Below, in pieces: positions 1 through 7,814 of a stretch of 64,000 bases of DNA (position 1 is its first letter; each line of letters opens with the position of its first letter). The stretch is taken from NCBI GenBank assembly GCA_020831805.1, contig JAFIFX010000002.1, positions 62,001-126,000 on the forward strand, given 5' to 3'. Both the position numbers and the translations under genes were made by a program. The notes beneath the pieces are model-generated. The model was not told the DNA's origin, searched no databases, and saw only the letters and a list, made by a program, of their open reading frames with translations. Source of the DNA: Planctomycetota bacterium (GTDB lineage Bacteria > Planctomycetota > Phycisphaerae > Phycisphaerales > UBA1924).

Positions 1-270
1 CATGGCGATGCCGAACAGGATGATGCCGCCCGCGATGCGGAAGGCCTCGATGGTGATGCCGAAGAGTTGGAAGATCACGCCGCCGAGCAGGGCGAAGGTG
101 AGGAAGATGCCGGTGGAGACGAGCGCCGCCCGCTTGGCGGTCTCCTTCCGGCGTGCGTCGCTGGCGCGCGGCAGCAGCGACATGAAGACGAACGCCGTCG
201 TCAGCGGGTTGACGATGACGAAGATCGCCGCGATGGTGATCAGGAGGTACTCGAAGGCGGAGAGGATCAT
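1..270 (-). CDS. MarC family integral membrane protein (3' end outside window)
   Basis: Ninety codons of a minus-strand gene that starts with ATG at 270 and runs off the left edge of the window. The visible part begins with a hydrophobic helix, then a VNPLTTAFVFMSLLP segment, a short basic loop, a second helix, and ends in FRIAGGIILFGIAM. The NP motif near the N-terminus and the FRIAGGIILF motif in the third helix are typical of the MarC/UPF0056 family, inner-membrane proteins of about 200 residues whose transport role is unresolved. About half of the protein is missing. I see no good Shine-Dalgarno; a CACCAT hexamer lies 6 nt before the ATG. The next gene upstream, the DUF1338 protein, ends at 328 on the same strand. 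Confidence 0.8.
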   Translation of the reverse strand, partial: MILSAFEYLLITIAAIFVIVNPLTTAFVFMSLLPRASDARRKETAKRAALVSTGIFLTFALLGGVIFQLFGITIEAFRIAGGIILFGIAM

Positions 271-327
271 GGTGGTATGGTGGGTCCGTGGGAAAGAGGT
301 TGAGGGCCGCGGCGGGCCGCGGGCGGG

Positions 328-2031
328 TCAGCCGGCCGCGAGCGCGTGGGCGCCGAGGGCCGCGGCGTCGGCTTCGAGCGTACGCCTCGCCTCGGTGTCC
401 AGCCCGTCGAGCAGGCCGAGGCGTTCGTAGGTGCGCAGGAGGGATTCGGCCTCCAGCCCGCGGTAGACCGACGCCGCGTCGACGATCGGGCGGCCGAGGA
501 TCTCCTCCAGATCGGCCTGGGTGTAGACCGGCTTCTCGGCGGCGGTGGTCCGCGTGCCGTACTGATTGAGGTTCGAGGCGAAGATCCCCGCGGCCGAGAC
601 GGGCAGGAAGTCCTCGTACCGCAGGCCCTCGAAGCGGACGAGCCCGTCGGCGATCAGGCGGGTCAGGTCGGTTGTGCTGATCGATCCCGCCGCGTCGATC
701 CCGGCGCGGGTCGGCTCGTAGCGGGCGTGGACCAGGCCGGCGGCGACGAGTTCGGGCAGCGTCTTGGGGAAGCGGTCGAAGGCGGCGGCGTACATCCGCT
801 CGTAGGTATCGAAGTCGCGGGTGACCAGACCGGGGTCGGCGGCCTTGGCCTTCTCGACCTCGGCCAGGCAATCGTCGTAGAGCGTGCGGCCCTTGGGCGT
901 GGTGGCGTAGCCGCGCTGCTCGATCTCGCCGAAGCGGGCGGTGTGCACCGTGTCGAGTGCGGCGCCGTCGGGGTTGGTGAAGGTCACCGGCTCGGTCAGG
1001 GCCTTGTAGGCGTCCTGGCGAAGGAGCACGGGGGTATCCTCGCTGGGGCCCTCGGTCGAGTCCTTGAAGCCGGCGTGGGGCAGGCGGGACAGATCCAGGT
1101 CGGGCTGCTTGAGCCGCTCGGCAAAGGCGTTGACCAGCCGGGCGATGTCCGCGGGGGTCGCGTCGGCGCGGCCGAACGCGGCGATGGCGTCCGGGGTCAG
1201 GTGGCGGAAGAGCAGGCGCATCGCGTGTGCGTCGCTGCGTGCGGCCAGGCGGGTGAGGCTGACCATGGCCCGATTCCGCAGCATGGCCTCGTCGGATTCG
1301 CCCATGCAGAAGCGCATGGCCGCGGTGTAGAGGTCCATGCAGAAGGTGTTGGGCGTGAGGTGGTTGAGGTGGTGCGAGCGGAAGCAGGCGATGTCCGCCG
1401 CGATCTTGAAGCCGGCGTCGCAGAGGTGCTTGTAGAGATCGTGGTCGCGGGCCTGGCCGGTCCATTTGAAGATATGGTCCGCGCCGGCGCGGATCAACGA
1501 GTCGGCGTCGTGCCGGTCGAGGCCGCCCTGCGCCTCGGCCTTCTCGATCAGGGCTTTGGCCGCGTCTGAAAAGACCTGACGGGTGGCGAGCAGGGCCTCG
1601 ATGCGCTGCTTCGTGGCGTCGTCGAAATAGTCGGTCAGCAGCAGCGAGGTGAACACGCGGTGCTCGGGGTTGATGGTCGAGCGGAAGGCGGTCGCGATGA
1701 TGGGCTGGCTCTTGGCCCCGACATTGGCCATGTCGTAGAAGTTGTGCGGCTCCATGGCGAAACAGGCGAAGAAGCGCCCGATCCAGCGGTACTCGTCCGG
1801 GCGGCCGATGCGGATGGCCCCGTGGCGCTCGCCGCTGGTCTTTTCGATCAGCTCATCGGTGATGGAAAAGCCCGGGTGGACGACGGCCAGCAGGTCGCAG
1901 ACGGCGCGGTTGCAGGCCCGGTTGACCAGCAGCGACTTGTCGTAGAGCGGGACCTCCTGCCCGAACATCCGCGAAAGCTCGGCGAAGAGGCGGTGCTGCA
2001 TGTCGGTTCTGTCGACGAAGGTCGTGGACAT
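328..2031 (-). CDS. DUF1338 family protein (2-oxoadipate dioxygenase/decarboxylase-like)
   Basis: A 567-residue protein of the DUF1338 family, whose characterised members (Pseudomonas putida HglS, E. coli YdcJ) are metal-dependent enzymes; HglS converts 2-oxoadipate to 2-hydroxyglutarate in lysine breakdown. Family signatures are present: ERHGAIRIG around residues 68-76, with a candidate metal ligand at His70, then FYDM...TAFRS near 98-118, and HLNHLTP around 221-227 with a second candidate His. The C-terminal half repeats the pattern GYATTPKGRTLYDD and GLVRFEGLRYEDFLPVSAAGIF. The start was set at the ATG at 2031, which has GGAGGG about 10 nt upstream; an open frame continues farther upstream but looks non-coding. 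It is longer than typical 450-residue members. The substrate is unproven and no lysine-catabolism genes are adjacent. Confidence 0.75.
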   Translation of the reverse strand: MSTTFVDRTDMQHRLFAELSRMFGQEVPLYDKSLLVNRACNRAVCDLLAVVHPGFSITDELIEKTSGERHGAIRIGRPDEYRWIGRFFACFAMEPHNFYDMANVGAKSQPIIATAFRSTINPEHRVFTSLLLTDYFDDATKQRIEALLATRQVFSDAAKALIEKAEAQGGLDRHDADSLIRAGADHIFKWTGQARDHDLYKHLCDAGFKIAADIACFRSHHLNHLTPNTFCMDLYTAAMRFCMGESDEAMLRNRAMVSLTRLAARSDAHAMRLLFRHLTPDAIAAFGRADATPADIARLVNAFAERLKQPDLDLSRLPHAGFKDSTEGPSEDTPVLLRQDAYKALTEPVTFTNPDGAALDTVHTARFGEIEQRGYATTPKGRTLYDDCLAEVEKAKAADPGLVTRDFDTYERMYAAAFDRFPKTLPELVAAGLVHARYEPTRAGIDAAGSISTTDLTRLIADGLVRFEGLRYEDFLPVSAAGIFASNLNQYGTRTTAAEKPVYTQADLEEILGRPIVDAASVYRGLEAESLLRTYERLGLLDGLDTEARRTLEADAAALGAHALAAG

Positions 2032-2350
2032 CGGGCGGGCCCTCCGGCCGCGGGGGAGGCCGGCGTCGGGCCACACGCCCAACGCCGTCCGGCGGCACGC
2101 GGCGTCTGCAATCATGAGGATAGGAAGCGGCCCGGGACAGCGCCCCCGGTTCAGGGAGTTGTCCGGTGGATCCGGTGCGATCGGGCCCGTTCTCGGACCC
2201 GAAAAGTGTGGGGGACTTCTCCAGACCCGCACGACCGGGCGGCCCTGTGAAGTTCCCCCGATCAAGGGGTTGCGTGAACTCGATTGGATCCCCGGCCCGG
2301 CCGATGTGGTCCGGATGCACGCCCGGGAGGGCGCCGGAGAGCGTCACGGC
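2032..2350. other. Divergent intergenic region
   Basis: This 319-nt gap separates the divergently transcribed DUF1338 and PilZ genes. It must hold both promoters. I see no convincing -35/-10 pair, hairpin terminator or small reading frame in it. In-frame extensions of both neighbours run through it, but their residue composition looks like non-coding GC-rich sequence. Confidence 0.4.
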
Positions 2351-3301
2351 ATGAGCGGAGACAGCGCGACAACCCGTCCGGTCACCGGGGCCGAGGCCTT
2401 CGAGCTGGCCGCACACCGAAACACGCCGCTCTCCGTCGTTCGGCCCGAAGAGCTGGGCAAGGCCCCGATGGCGCGCGGGCGCTTCCTCGCGCCGGAGGAC
2501 GGCGCGGTGCTGGTGGAGAACCTCCAGATCCCCGGGCGTCGGGTGACTTTCAAAACCGATCAGGTGATCGAGGCCTATTTCCAGCACGACGGGGAGATCT
2601 TCTGCTTCCGCTCACGCGTGCTCGAGATGGACACCCCGGTCCGGCTCAATGACACCACCGTCGTCCGGGCGATGCGGATCACCGAGCCGGCCAAGATCAT
2701 CAAGGGGAACCGGCGCAGCATCTACCGGCAGAGTTTCGCCTCGGTCAACCCGCCCGTGGATGTGGAAGTGTGGGCCGTGCCGCTGGAGATGCTCACCGAA
2801 GAGCAGCGGGCCCACGCGCACCCAGAGAAGGCGGAAGAGGCCGAATCCGATGCCGCCGGCGATGTCGCCGGTTTCCGGGTCGAGCGATCCGAGCGGACGC
2901 ACCGCGGCCTGACGCCGGCGCAGACCCTGTACGAATCGGTGCCCGGCCTCTCGCTCGAGCAGTTCCGGGCGCTGCTGTCGTCCGAGCCGCACTGGAAAGG
3001 CGAGATCGCCGACGCGTCGGAGTTCGGGCTCGGGCTGACCGTCCATCGGGTGGTCTACTCGCGTCTGAAGGTGTTTCAGCCGCTCGCGGTCCGCTTCAAG
3101 CTGCCCGATGTGGCGCACCCGTCCGAGTTCCTGTTCGAGATCCGGCGCGTGCAGGGCGTGAACGACACCAACGCCCGGCTCGGCGGCCTGCTGCTCATCA
3201 ACGCCACCAGCCACGCCGAGGTCCGCGCCAGCCGCGACCTGGCCAAGTTCACGCTGGACCTGCAGCGGGAACGGGCCAGGCGGGTGCGCGAGGCGGGCTG
3301 A
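2351..3301 (+). CDS. PilZ-domain protein, probable c-di-GMP effector (YcgR-like)
   Basis: A 316-residue soluble protein with no signal peptide. Residues about 55-120 (GRRVTFKTDQVIEAYF, CFRSRVLEMD) resemble the N-terminal beta-barrel of YcgR-type proteins. RSIYR near residues 121-125 fits the RxxxR half of the c-di-GMP site, and DASEFG near 220-225 fits the second half (D/NxSxxG), followed by beta-strand-rich sequence ending in GGLLLI. YcgR-like proteins bind c-di-GMP and in flagellated bacteria slow the motor; the partner here is unknown and no flagellar gene is nearby. A charged, Ala/Glu-rich linker (HAHPEKAEEAESDAAG) separates the two halves. The start at 2351 is preceded by a GGAGAG stretch; an ATG at 2315 would add 12 residues. 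The gene converges on the next gene with a 12-nt gap. Confidence 0.65.
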   Translation: MSGDSATTRPVTGAEAFELAAHRNTPLSVVRPEELGKAPMARGRFLAPEDGAVLVENLQIPGRRVTFKTDQVIEAYFQHDGEIFCFRSRVLEMDTPVRLNDTTVVRAMRITEPAKIIKGNRRSIYRQSFASVNPPVDVEVWAVPLEMLTEEQRAHAHPEKAEEAESDAAGDVAGFRVERSERTHRGLTPAQTLYESVPGLSLEQFRALLSSEPHWKGEIADASEFGLGLTVHRVVYSRLKVFQPLAVRFKLPDVAHPSEFLFEIRRVQGVNDTNARLGGLLLINATSHAEVRASRDLAKFTLDLQRERARRVREAG

Positions 3302-3313
3302 GGCCGGCCTGCA

Positions 3314-4090
3314 TCAGAGCGGGGGCGTGCTCTCATCCCTGATCATGGCGTTTCCGAGGCGCCGTGCGGCGGCCTTTGCTTCTTCCGTCCAGTCGTTCGG
3401 CGGCGTAAGGAGGTAGCGGTCGGCGAGCGACTTCCATAGATGCACGCTCTGGCGGAAAAACCCATCTTCAAGAATCCATGTCCAACGATCGATTCGTCGG
3501 GCAAATGATCGTTGCTTGCGCTCGAAGATCTCGTCAACCGCACGGGCGAAATCCACCTGGTCGACCCGATCCTTCGAAGCTGCTGCGATGATCATGAGGG
3601 CCATGCGACAAAGAGTTGCGTCGGTTTCATGTTCGTGCCATGTGGGATCCGCCTGATCGCACCAATCTCTCGCCCACACAATGAGATCCTTCAGTTCGCC
3701 GAGCCACGCCTGTTCAACGGCGATGGTGCTTTCGATCAGGCGGGGCAGCACTTCGCTCGGCTCGCTCTCGTGGCCCTTGGACTCGGAGTATGCCGACAGC
3801 AAGCAAGCACAACAGAAGAGCCGAGATATGTGCAGTTCGCGGGTAGTAAATTTTTTAGGATTGTCGCCGCTCCGATCCTCCGGGTCATCCCACTTGACAA
3901 GCGACAATGCTTCGATCACCCTGTCATCAAGGGGCGAAATGATCCGCGGACTCTGAACGAGATGTTCGATCACGCGACTCTTTAAAAAATCCGCGTCTGC
4001 GATGTACCGCACCAGCTTCGGCGTCATCCGCGGCTTGATCAGATCGATCAGCCCGGTTGGATAGGGGGCTCGCGCGTCTCGGTCCTTCAT
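3314..4090 (-). CDS. Hypothetical protein coupled to PIG-L deacetylase
   Basis: A 258-residue protein that I do not recognise. It is predicted soluble and largely helical, with several Trp residues and a motif-poor sequence. One stretch (SRLFCCACLLSAY) is Cys-rich and hydrophobic. The ATG at 4088-4090 overlaps the TGA stop of the preceding PIG-L gene (ATGA), so the two should be translationally coupled. Its DNA looks unlike its neighbours: it contains A/T runs such as the stretch near 3846-3853 and 3980-3990, and its codon usage is less GC-biased, which suggests recent acquisition. No function can be assigned beyond the likely link to the deacetylase. Confidence 0.6.
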   Translation of the reverse strand: MKDRDARAPYPTGLIDLIKPRMTPKLVRYIADADFLKSRVIEHLVQSPRIISPLDDRVIEALSLVKWDDPEDRSGDNPKKFTTRELHISRLFCCACLLSAYSESKGHESEPSEVLPRLIESTIAVEQAWLGELKDLIVWARDWCDQADPTWHEHETDATLCRMALMIIAAASKDRVDQVDFARAVDEIFERKQRSFARRIDRWTWILEDGFFRQSVHLWKSLADRYLLTPPNDWTEEAKAAARRLGNAMIRDESTPPL

Positions 4091-4869
4091 AGGACCAGCC
4101 CATCCAGCGATCCCAGCCCCACCGGCTCCTGCGTGTGGAACGGCTCGCCGGCGTCCGTCCCGATGCGTGAGCCGAAGTACACCGCCGAGGCGGCGACCCA
4201 CTCGACCACCTTTCGGTTCTTCTCCGGCCGGACGAACTGGGTTTCGTACGCGCGGATGGCGTCGAGCTTGGCGTCGACGCAGCCGCTGATGTCGAAGACG
4301 AAGCTCGGGTCGGGCACCCAGCGCAGGTGCGTGGCGTAGTAGTAGAACAGCCATTTCGGGTGGCACGGGCGGGTCTGGGCGCCGGCGTCCTCCACGCCGG
4401 GGCCGTCCAGCGGCTCGCCGGTCCAGCCGTCGACCGGGCCGGGCATGGTGATCTTGCTCAGCTTGCTGTCGAAGCGGGCGTCCTCGACGATGCGGGTTAC
4501 GGCGCGGTGGTCGGGGTGGGCGTCGACGGGGTAGGTCGTAAAGAGGATGTCCGCCTGCCACGCCCGGAACACGGCGGCCGTCCTGTGGCGGGCCTCGATC
4601 GTGTGCTCGACCGTGCGGTTGGGCAGGCCGAGGAGCATCCGCCGGATCGGGACGCCCCCCGGGTGCTCGGCCGGGTCGGGCGAGAGGATCGCGGTGGCGG
4701 CGGCGGTCTCGGCCTTGCGGGTTTCGTGGCTGCCCAGGGGCGTGGGCTCGCCGTCGGTGATGTCCAGCAGCAGGATGTGGTGCCCCTGCCGGGCGAGGCG
4801 CACGATCGTGCCGCCCATGCCGAGTTCCTGGTCATCCGGATGGGGGCCGACGACGACGATGCGAGCCAT
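4087..4869 (-). CDS. PIG-L family (LmbE-like) zinc deacetylase
   Basis: A 260-residue cytosolic protein beginning MARIVVVGPHPDDQELG. The HPDDxE zinc motif (His10, Asp13) and the second HPDH motif at 118-121 identify the PIG-L/LmbE superfamily, Zn-dependent deacetylases of N-acetylglucosaminyl conjugates such as those in bacillithiol or mycothiol synthesis, and of unrelated small molecules. The sequence does not show which substrate is used, and no BshA/BshC gene is in view. The ATG at 4869 was preferred over the start at 4884 because the motif begins directly after it and a TATGAT box lies exactly 6 nt upstream, as for other leaderless genes here. Its stop overlaps the start of the following unknown gene. 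Confidence 0.85.
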   Translation of the reverse strand: MARIVVVGPHPDDQELGMGGTIVRLARQGHHILLLDITDGEPTPLGSHETRKAETAAATAILSPDPAEHPGGVPIRRMLLGLPNRTVEHTIEARHRTAAVFRAWQADILFTTYPVDAHPDHRAVTRIVEDARFDSKLSKITMPGPVDGWTGEPLDGPGVEDAGAQTRPCHPKWLFYYYATHLRWVPDPSFVFDISGCVDAKLDAIRAYETQFVRPEKNRKVVEWVAASAVYFGSRIGTDAGEPFHTQEPVGLGSLDGLVL

Positions 4870-4875
4870 GGGCGG

Positions 4876-4881
4876 ATCATA
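4876..4881 (-). promoter_or_regulatory. TATGAT -10 box of the PIG-L gene
   Basis: TATGAT on the minus strand ends 6 nt before the ATG at 4869, so transcription should start at the start codon. No clear -35 hexamer is visible. Confidence 0.5.
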
Positions 4882-4932
4882 CAAGCCGCGACGGGCAGGG
4901 AGCGGGCGCGGCGTCCGGCGGCCCGCTTCGGT

Positions 4933-5799
4933 TTACCGCGGGGTCCAGGGTCGGATGCTCCACATGTCCGCGCCGGGCCGGCGGTAGGTCTCCTCGAACG
5001 GCATCAGGCGGACCGAGGCGTCGATGAAGGAGTAAAACTGCCCGCCCCGGTAGCGGAGCGCGTTGCCGGGGATCAGCGGCGAGCGTCCGTCGATCTCCTC
5101 GTCCCACTCGTCGCGGTCGGGGTGGTCGGTGTTGGAGGCCGGGATCGCCCGGCCGCGGCTCCAGTGGTAGGGGTCGCTCGGGTCGGGCGATTCTGACCAG
5201 GGGTCCAGGCACAGGTCGAAGAAGTCGCTCGCCCAGAACGGGTCGTCGGGGTTGTCGACCGGAAGCGTCGGCGGCACGGGCGCGTCGACCACCAGCGACC
5301 ACTGCTTCTCGCGGAGCGTCTGGTAGACGACGCCGGAGGGCGACCAGATCTCGGACAGCCGGCGCGGCACGCCCGTGATCAATCCGTTGTCGGAGAACGA
5401 GCCCCACATCGCCGGTTCGAGCCGGTCCGGGTCGGCGGGGTCGAACCAGACGCTGCTGCGGCTGGTCTCCCGCCCGCCCCGGTCGACGCCGCCGGTGGGG
5501 GTGTCCATGTAGGCCTCGAGCGCCCGCTGGTAGGAATCCAGCTCCCACCAGCCGATGGTCTCGGGCAGGCCGGTGTCCGGGTCGACGAGCATGGTGCGGG
5601 GGAAGCGTTCGCGGTGGTCGTTGTTGTAGCCGGCGGTCGCGATGGCGATCTGGCGCATGTTGCTCATGCAGACGGCCCCCTGGGCCGTGCGCCGGGCGCT
5701 GCCCAGCGCGGGCAGCAGGATGCCGATCAGCAGGGCGATGACGGCGATAACGACGAGCAGTTCGATCAGCGTGAAGGCGCGGGATGGACGGGCGGGCAT
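4933..5799 (-). CDS. Prepilin-type N-terminal cleavage/methylation protein (pseudopilin-like)
   Basis: A 288-residue protein starting MPARPSRAFTLIELLVV. The short basic leader, cleavage site (Ala8/Phe9), Glu at +5 and hydrophobic helix mark a class III (type IV prepilin-like) signal processed by a PilD-type peptidase; Ala replaces the usual Gly at -1. The rest is a large Trp- and Asp-rich exported domain with DP repeats, ending in FIDASVRLMPFEETYRR, as in the many stand-alone pseudopilin-like proteins of Planctomycetota and Verrucomicrobia, whose role is unknown. A CTGGAGA Shine-Dalgarno precedes the ATG at 5799. Two identical palindromic boxes lie directly upstream (5817-5854) and probably control it. 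Related secretion genes gspE/gspD are 45 kb away. Confidence 0.85.
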   Translation of the reverse strand: MPARPSRAFTLIELLVVIAVIALLIGILLPALGSARRTAQGAVCMSNMRQIAIATAGYNNDHRERFPRTMLVDPDTGLPETIGWWELDSYQRALEAYMDTPTGGVDRGGRETSRSSVWFDPADPDRLEPAMWGSFSDNGLITGVPRRLSEIWSPSGVVYQTLREKQWSLVVDAPVPPTLPVDNPDDPFWASDFFDLCLDPWSESPDPSDPYHWSRGRAIPASNTDHPDRDEWDEEIDGRSPLIPGNALRYRGGQFYSFIDASVRLMPFEETYRRPGADMWSIRPWTPR

Positions 5800-5816
5800 G
5801 GCTCGGTCTCCAGAAA

Positions 5817-5854
5817 TGTAGCAATGGCTACAATAATTTGTAGCAGAGGCTACA
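5817..5854. promoter_or_regulatory. Two tandem TGTAGC-N4-GCTACA operator boxes
   Basis: Two 16-nt perfect palindromic boxes, TGTAGC-AATG-GCTACA at 5817-5832 and TGTAGC-AGAG-GCTACA at 5839-5854, lie 18 nt upstream of the prepilin-like gene. Their centres are 22 nt apart, two helical turns, so two repressor dimers would bind the same DNA face. The arms with outer TGTA/TACA resemble sites of BlaI/MecI-type winged-helix repressors; that assignment is inference. The surrounding AT-rich stretch (5833-5838) probably overlaps the promoter. Confidence 0.65.
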
Positions 5855-5975
5855 TTCATGGGCGACGCCTGTCAAGGATCACGGTTCATTTTCGTTGAGC
5901 ATCCTGATTGTTCTTGGTGCGGCGGGTGCGCGGGGGGCGTGCCCCGGCCGCTCTCCGCCGGTCGCGGCTGGTTGG

Positions 5976-6440
5976 TCAGTTGAACCGGTTCTCGACCACC
6001 ACGAACCCGACCAGCTCGCGGTTGTCCGCCGGGCCGGTCTCGATCTCGACGAGCACCACGGCCGCGGGGTCGCGCCGGGCGAAGAAGCCGCCGGCGCGGT
6101 AGAGGTCGCCGAACTCGTCCACGAAGGTCCGCAGGTCCAGCTCCCAGGTGTCGCCCGGCTCGAACACGCCGACCTCGGCCGAGTGTTCCTGGTTGAGCCA
6201 CAGCCGGCCGGGGCCGAAGGTCCGGGCGGTGGTGTTGGTCATCCGCAGCTTGGTGACCTCTCGGAAGACCTGCACGGGCGCGACCGTCCCCCGCGGCAGG
6301 TCGATGGGGTAGCTCGGCCCGGCCTCGGCCGCCCGCGTCTCGCGGAACAACTGGCAGCCGCCCAGCGACGAGGCGACGCCGCCGGTGAGCAGCAGCACGC
6401 CCGCGAGGGGCACGATCCGGGTTCGGAGTTGGTTCAGCAC
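5976..6440 (-). CDS. Small lipoprotein of unknown function
   Basis: A 154-residue protein starting with GTG at 6440. The N-terminus has Arg residues, a hydrophobic stretch (IVPLAGVLLLTGGVASS) and a LGGC lipobox with Cys around residue 29, so it should be a lipid-anchored envelope protein. The mature part contains a beta-strand-rich segment (TRTFGPGRLWLNQEH, EPGDTWELDLRTFVDEFGDLYRAGGFFAR) with no recognisable family. The larger open frame extending to 6806 overlaps dus and was rejected. It is divergent from dus with only 18 nt between the start codons, so the two promoters must overlap; a GAGGAT hexamer lies 6 nt before the GTG. Confidence 0.65.
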   Translation of the reverse strand: MLNQLRTRIVPLAGVLLLTGGVASSLGGCQLFRETRAAEAGPSYPIDLPRGTVAPVQVFREVTKLRMTNTTARTFGPGRLWLNQEHSAEVGVFEPGDTWELDLRTFVDEFGDLYRAGGFFARRDPAAVVLVEIETGPADNRELVGFVVVENRFN

Positions 6441-6445
6441 GCCCC

Positions 6446-6451
6446 TATCCT
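6446..6451 (+). promoter_or_regulatory. TATCCT -10 box of dus
   Basis: TATCCT ends 7 nt before the ATG at 6459, predicting a leaderless transcript. It lies in the 18-nt gap between two divergent start codons. Confidence 0.5.
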
Positions 6452-6458
6452 CTACCCG

Positions 6459-7814
6459 ATGGGCTGCCAGAGCAACAACGCGACCCCCCCGACCTTCGCC
6501 GTGGCCGATGGGGCCCAGGAGATCGACCCCCGGAAGGTGGCCGAGGACCTGGTCCACCGCCACGGCCCGGGCGGCATGGACCCCCGCGTCCGGGCCGTCA
6601 TCCCCGAATGGGACGCGCCCTTCTTCCAGGCCGGTCTGGCGGGCTATTCCGACGCCCCCATGCGGATCATCGCCCGGCGTCACGGCTGCCCGATCTGCGT
6701 GACCGAGGCCCTTCTGGACCGCACCCTGCTCGCCGGGGGCCGCGGCTTCGCCAAGGCCGACCTGGGCGACATCGAGGACAACATCCCCGGCGGCGAAGAG
6801 GACCACCCCCTGATCGGCCAGATCATGGGTTCCGAACCCGCCGAGATGGCCGCCGCCGCCGTGAAGATGGTCGAGCAGGGCCGGCGAGGCGACAAGGAAT
6901 ACCGCAAGGCGGCGTACAAGGACCAGCCGCCGGACTGGTTTCGGGAGAAGCTCCGCCTGCCGGGGGGGGAGCAGTTGTCAGGGAAGGGACTGGCCACTAG
7001 CCATCAGGGACAAGGGGAAGATCCAGAAGACTCCGCGGCCGGAACCCTAGTGGCCAGTGGCCAGTCCCTAGTCCCATCCCCCCGCAGCTTTGCTGCGGTA
7101 GACATCAACCTCGCCTGCCCCGTCAAGAAGATCTCCACCAAGTCCCGCGGCGGGCACTGGCTGACCGACCCCGCCGGGGCGATCGAACTCCTCGAAGCCG
7201 TGCGCGAGGCCCTGCCGGCGGAGGTGCCCGTCACGGTCAAACTCCGCCGCTCGTTCGACGACACGCAGGAGATGGTCGACAACCTGCACCGGATCTTCGA
7301 CGCGGCCTACGACATGGGCTGCGCCTGGGTGACGGTCCACGGGCGGACGGTCGAGCAGAAGTATGTCGGCCCGTCGCGCTGGGACCCCTTGCGCGAACTC
7401 GTCCAGCGCCGCCCCAACCACCCCGTCTTCGGCTCGGGCGATGTGTGGGATGTCAACCAGATCTTCCGCATGATCGCCTACACCGGCGTGGCCGGGGCCT
7501 CGGTCGCCCGCGGCTGCATCGGCAACCCCTGGATCTTCCGCCAGGCCCGCGACCTCTTGGAAGGCCGCGAGCCGCGGAAACCGACCATCGCCGAGCAGCG
7601 CAGCGTGCTGGAGCAGCACTTCGAGCTGGCGCTGGCCGCCAACCGGGGGATGCGCCACCCCGAACTGCACACCGGCAAGACCATGCGCAAGTTCGGCCTG
7701 CGCTTCGCCGAGCACCACCCGCGGGGGGACGAGGTCCGCCAGGCGTTCATCAGGGTGGCGTCGCTGGAGGACTGGCGGGGGGTGCTGGAGGGGTGGTATG
7801 GCGCTGATACCTGA
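6459..7814 (+). CDS. dus: tRNA-dihydrouridine synthase
   Basis: A 451-residue FMN-dependent enzyme that reduces uridine to dihydrouridine in tRNA D-loops. QAGLAGYSDAPMRIIARRHG near residues 53-72 is the family start of the TIM barrel; DINLACPVKK holds the catalytic Cys (about residue 220); VTVKLR, WVTVHGRT and FGSGDVWD/GASVARGCIGNPWIF are the flavin- and tRNA-binding strands. Usual length is 320-340 residues; the excess comes from a roughly 60-residue low-complexity insertion before the DINLACP strand, which contains an inverted repeat in the DNA (6986-7068). Whether this inserted segment is tolerated in the folded enzyme is not known. The start at 6459 follows TATCCT by 7 nt. The 3' end overlaps the next gene by 17 nt and is duplicated at 8294-8386. 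Confidence 0.88.
   Translation: MGCQSNNATPPTFAVADGAQEIDPRKVAEDLVHRHGPGGMDPRVRAVIPEWDAPFFQAGLAGYSDAPMRIIARRHGCPICVTEALLDRTLLAGGRGFAKADLGDIEDNIPGGEEDHPLIGQIMGSEPAEMAAAAVKMVEQGRRGDKEYRKAAYKDQPPDWFREKLRLPGGEQLSGKGLATSHQGQGEDPEDSAAGTLVASGQSLVPSPRSFAAVDINLACPVKKISTKSRGGHWLTDPAGAIELLEAVREALPAEVPVTVKLRRSFDDTQEMVDNLHRIFDAAYDMGCAWVTVHGRTVEQKYVGPSRWDPLRELVQRRPNHPVFGSGDVWDVNQIFRMIAYTGVAGASVARGCIGNPWIFRQARDLLEGREPRKPTIAEQRSVLEQHFELALAANRGMRHPELHTGKTMRKFGLRFAEHHPRGDEVRQAFIRVASLEDWRGVLEGWYGADT
6986..7068. repeat. Palindromic element inserted in frame within dus
   Basis: The left arm, 15 nt at 6986-7000 (GGGACTGGCCACTAG), is the reverse complement of the right arm at 7047-7068 except for a 7-nt GGCCAGT duplication in the right arm. 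The arms enclose 46 nt. The element stays in frame with dus and encodes a Gly/Ser/Gln-rich loop of about 28 residues. This resembles the behaviour of palindromic repeats that insert into coding genes, such as Rickettsia palindromic elements, but shares no sequence that I know with them. Confidence 0.6.
7082..7098. repeat. Perfect 7-bp hairpin inside dus
   Basis: CCGCAGC and GCTGCGG flank a TTT loop. It lies 14 nt after the right arm of the palindromic element and just before the catalytic DINLACP codons, so it may be part of the same insertion. Confidence 0.45.
7779..7801 (+). repeat. dus 3'-end direct repeat, copy 1
   Basis: A 23-nt block at the end of dus, identical to 8348-8370. It contains the GGAGG-like ribosome site and the ATG of the zinc-ribbon gene. 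Similarity continues upstream at lower identity through the last 25 or so codons of dus. Confidence 0.75.

Noticed and set aside
2032-2350. Upstream extensions of the DUF1338 and PilZ reading frames
   Set aside because: Residue composition is typical of non-coding GC-rich DNA and family N-termini begin later.
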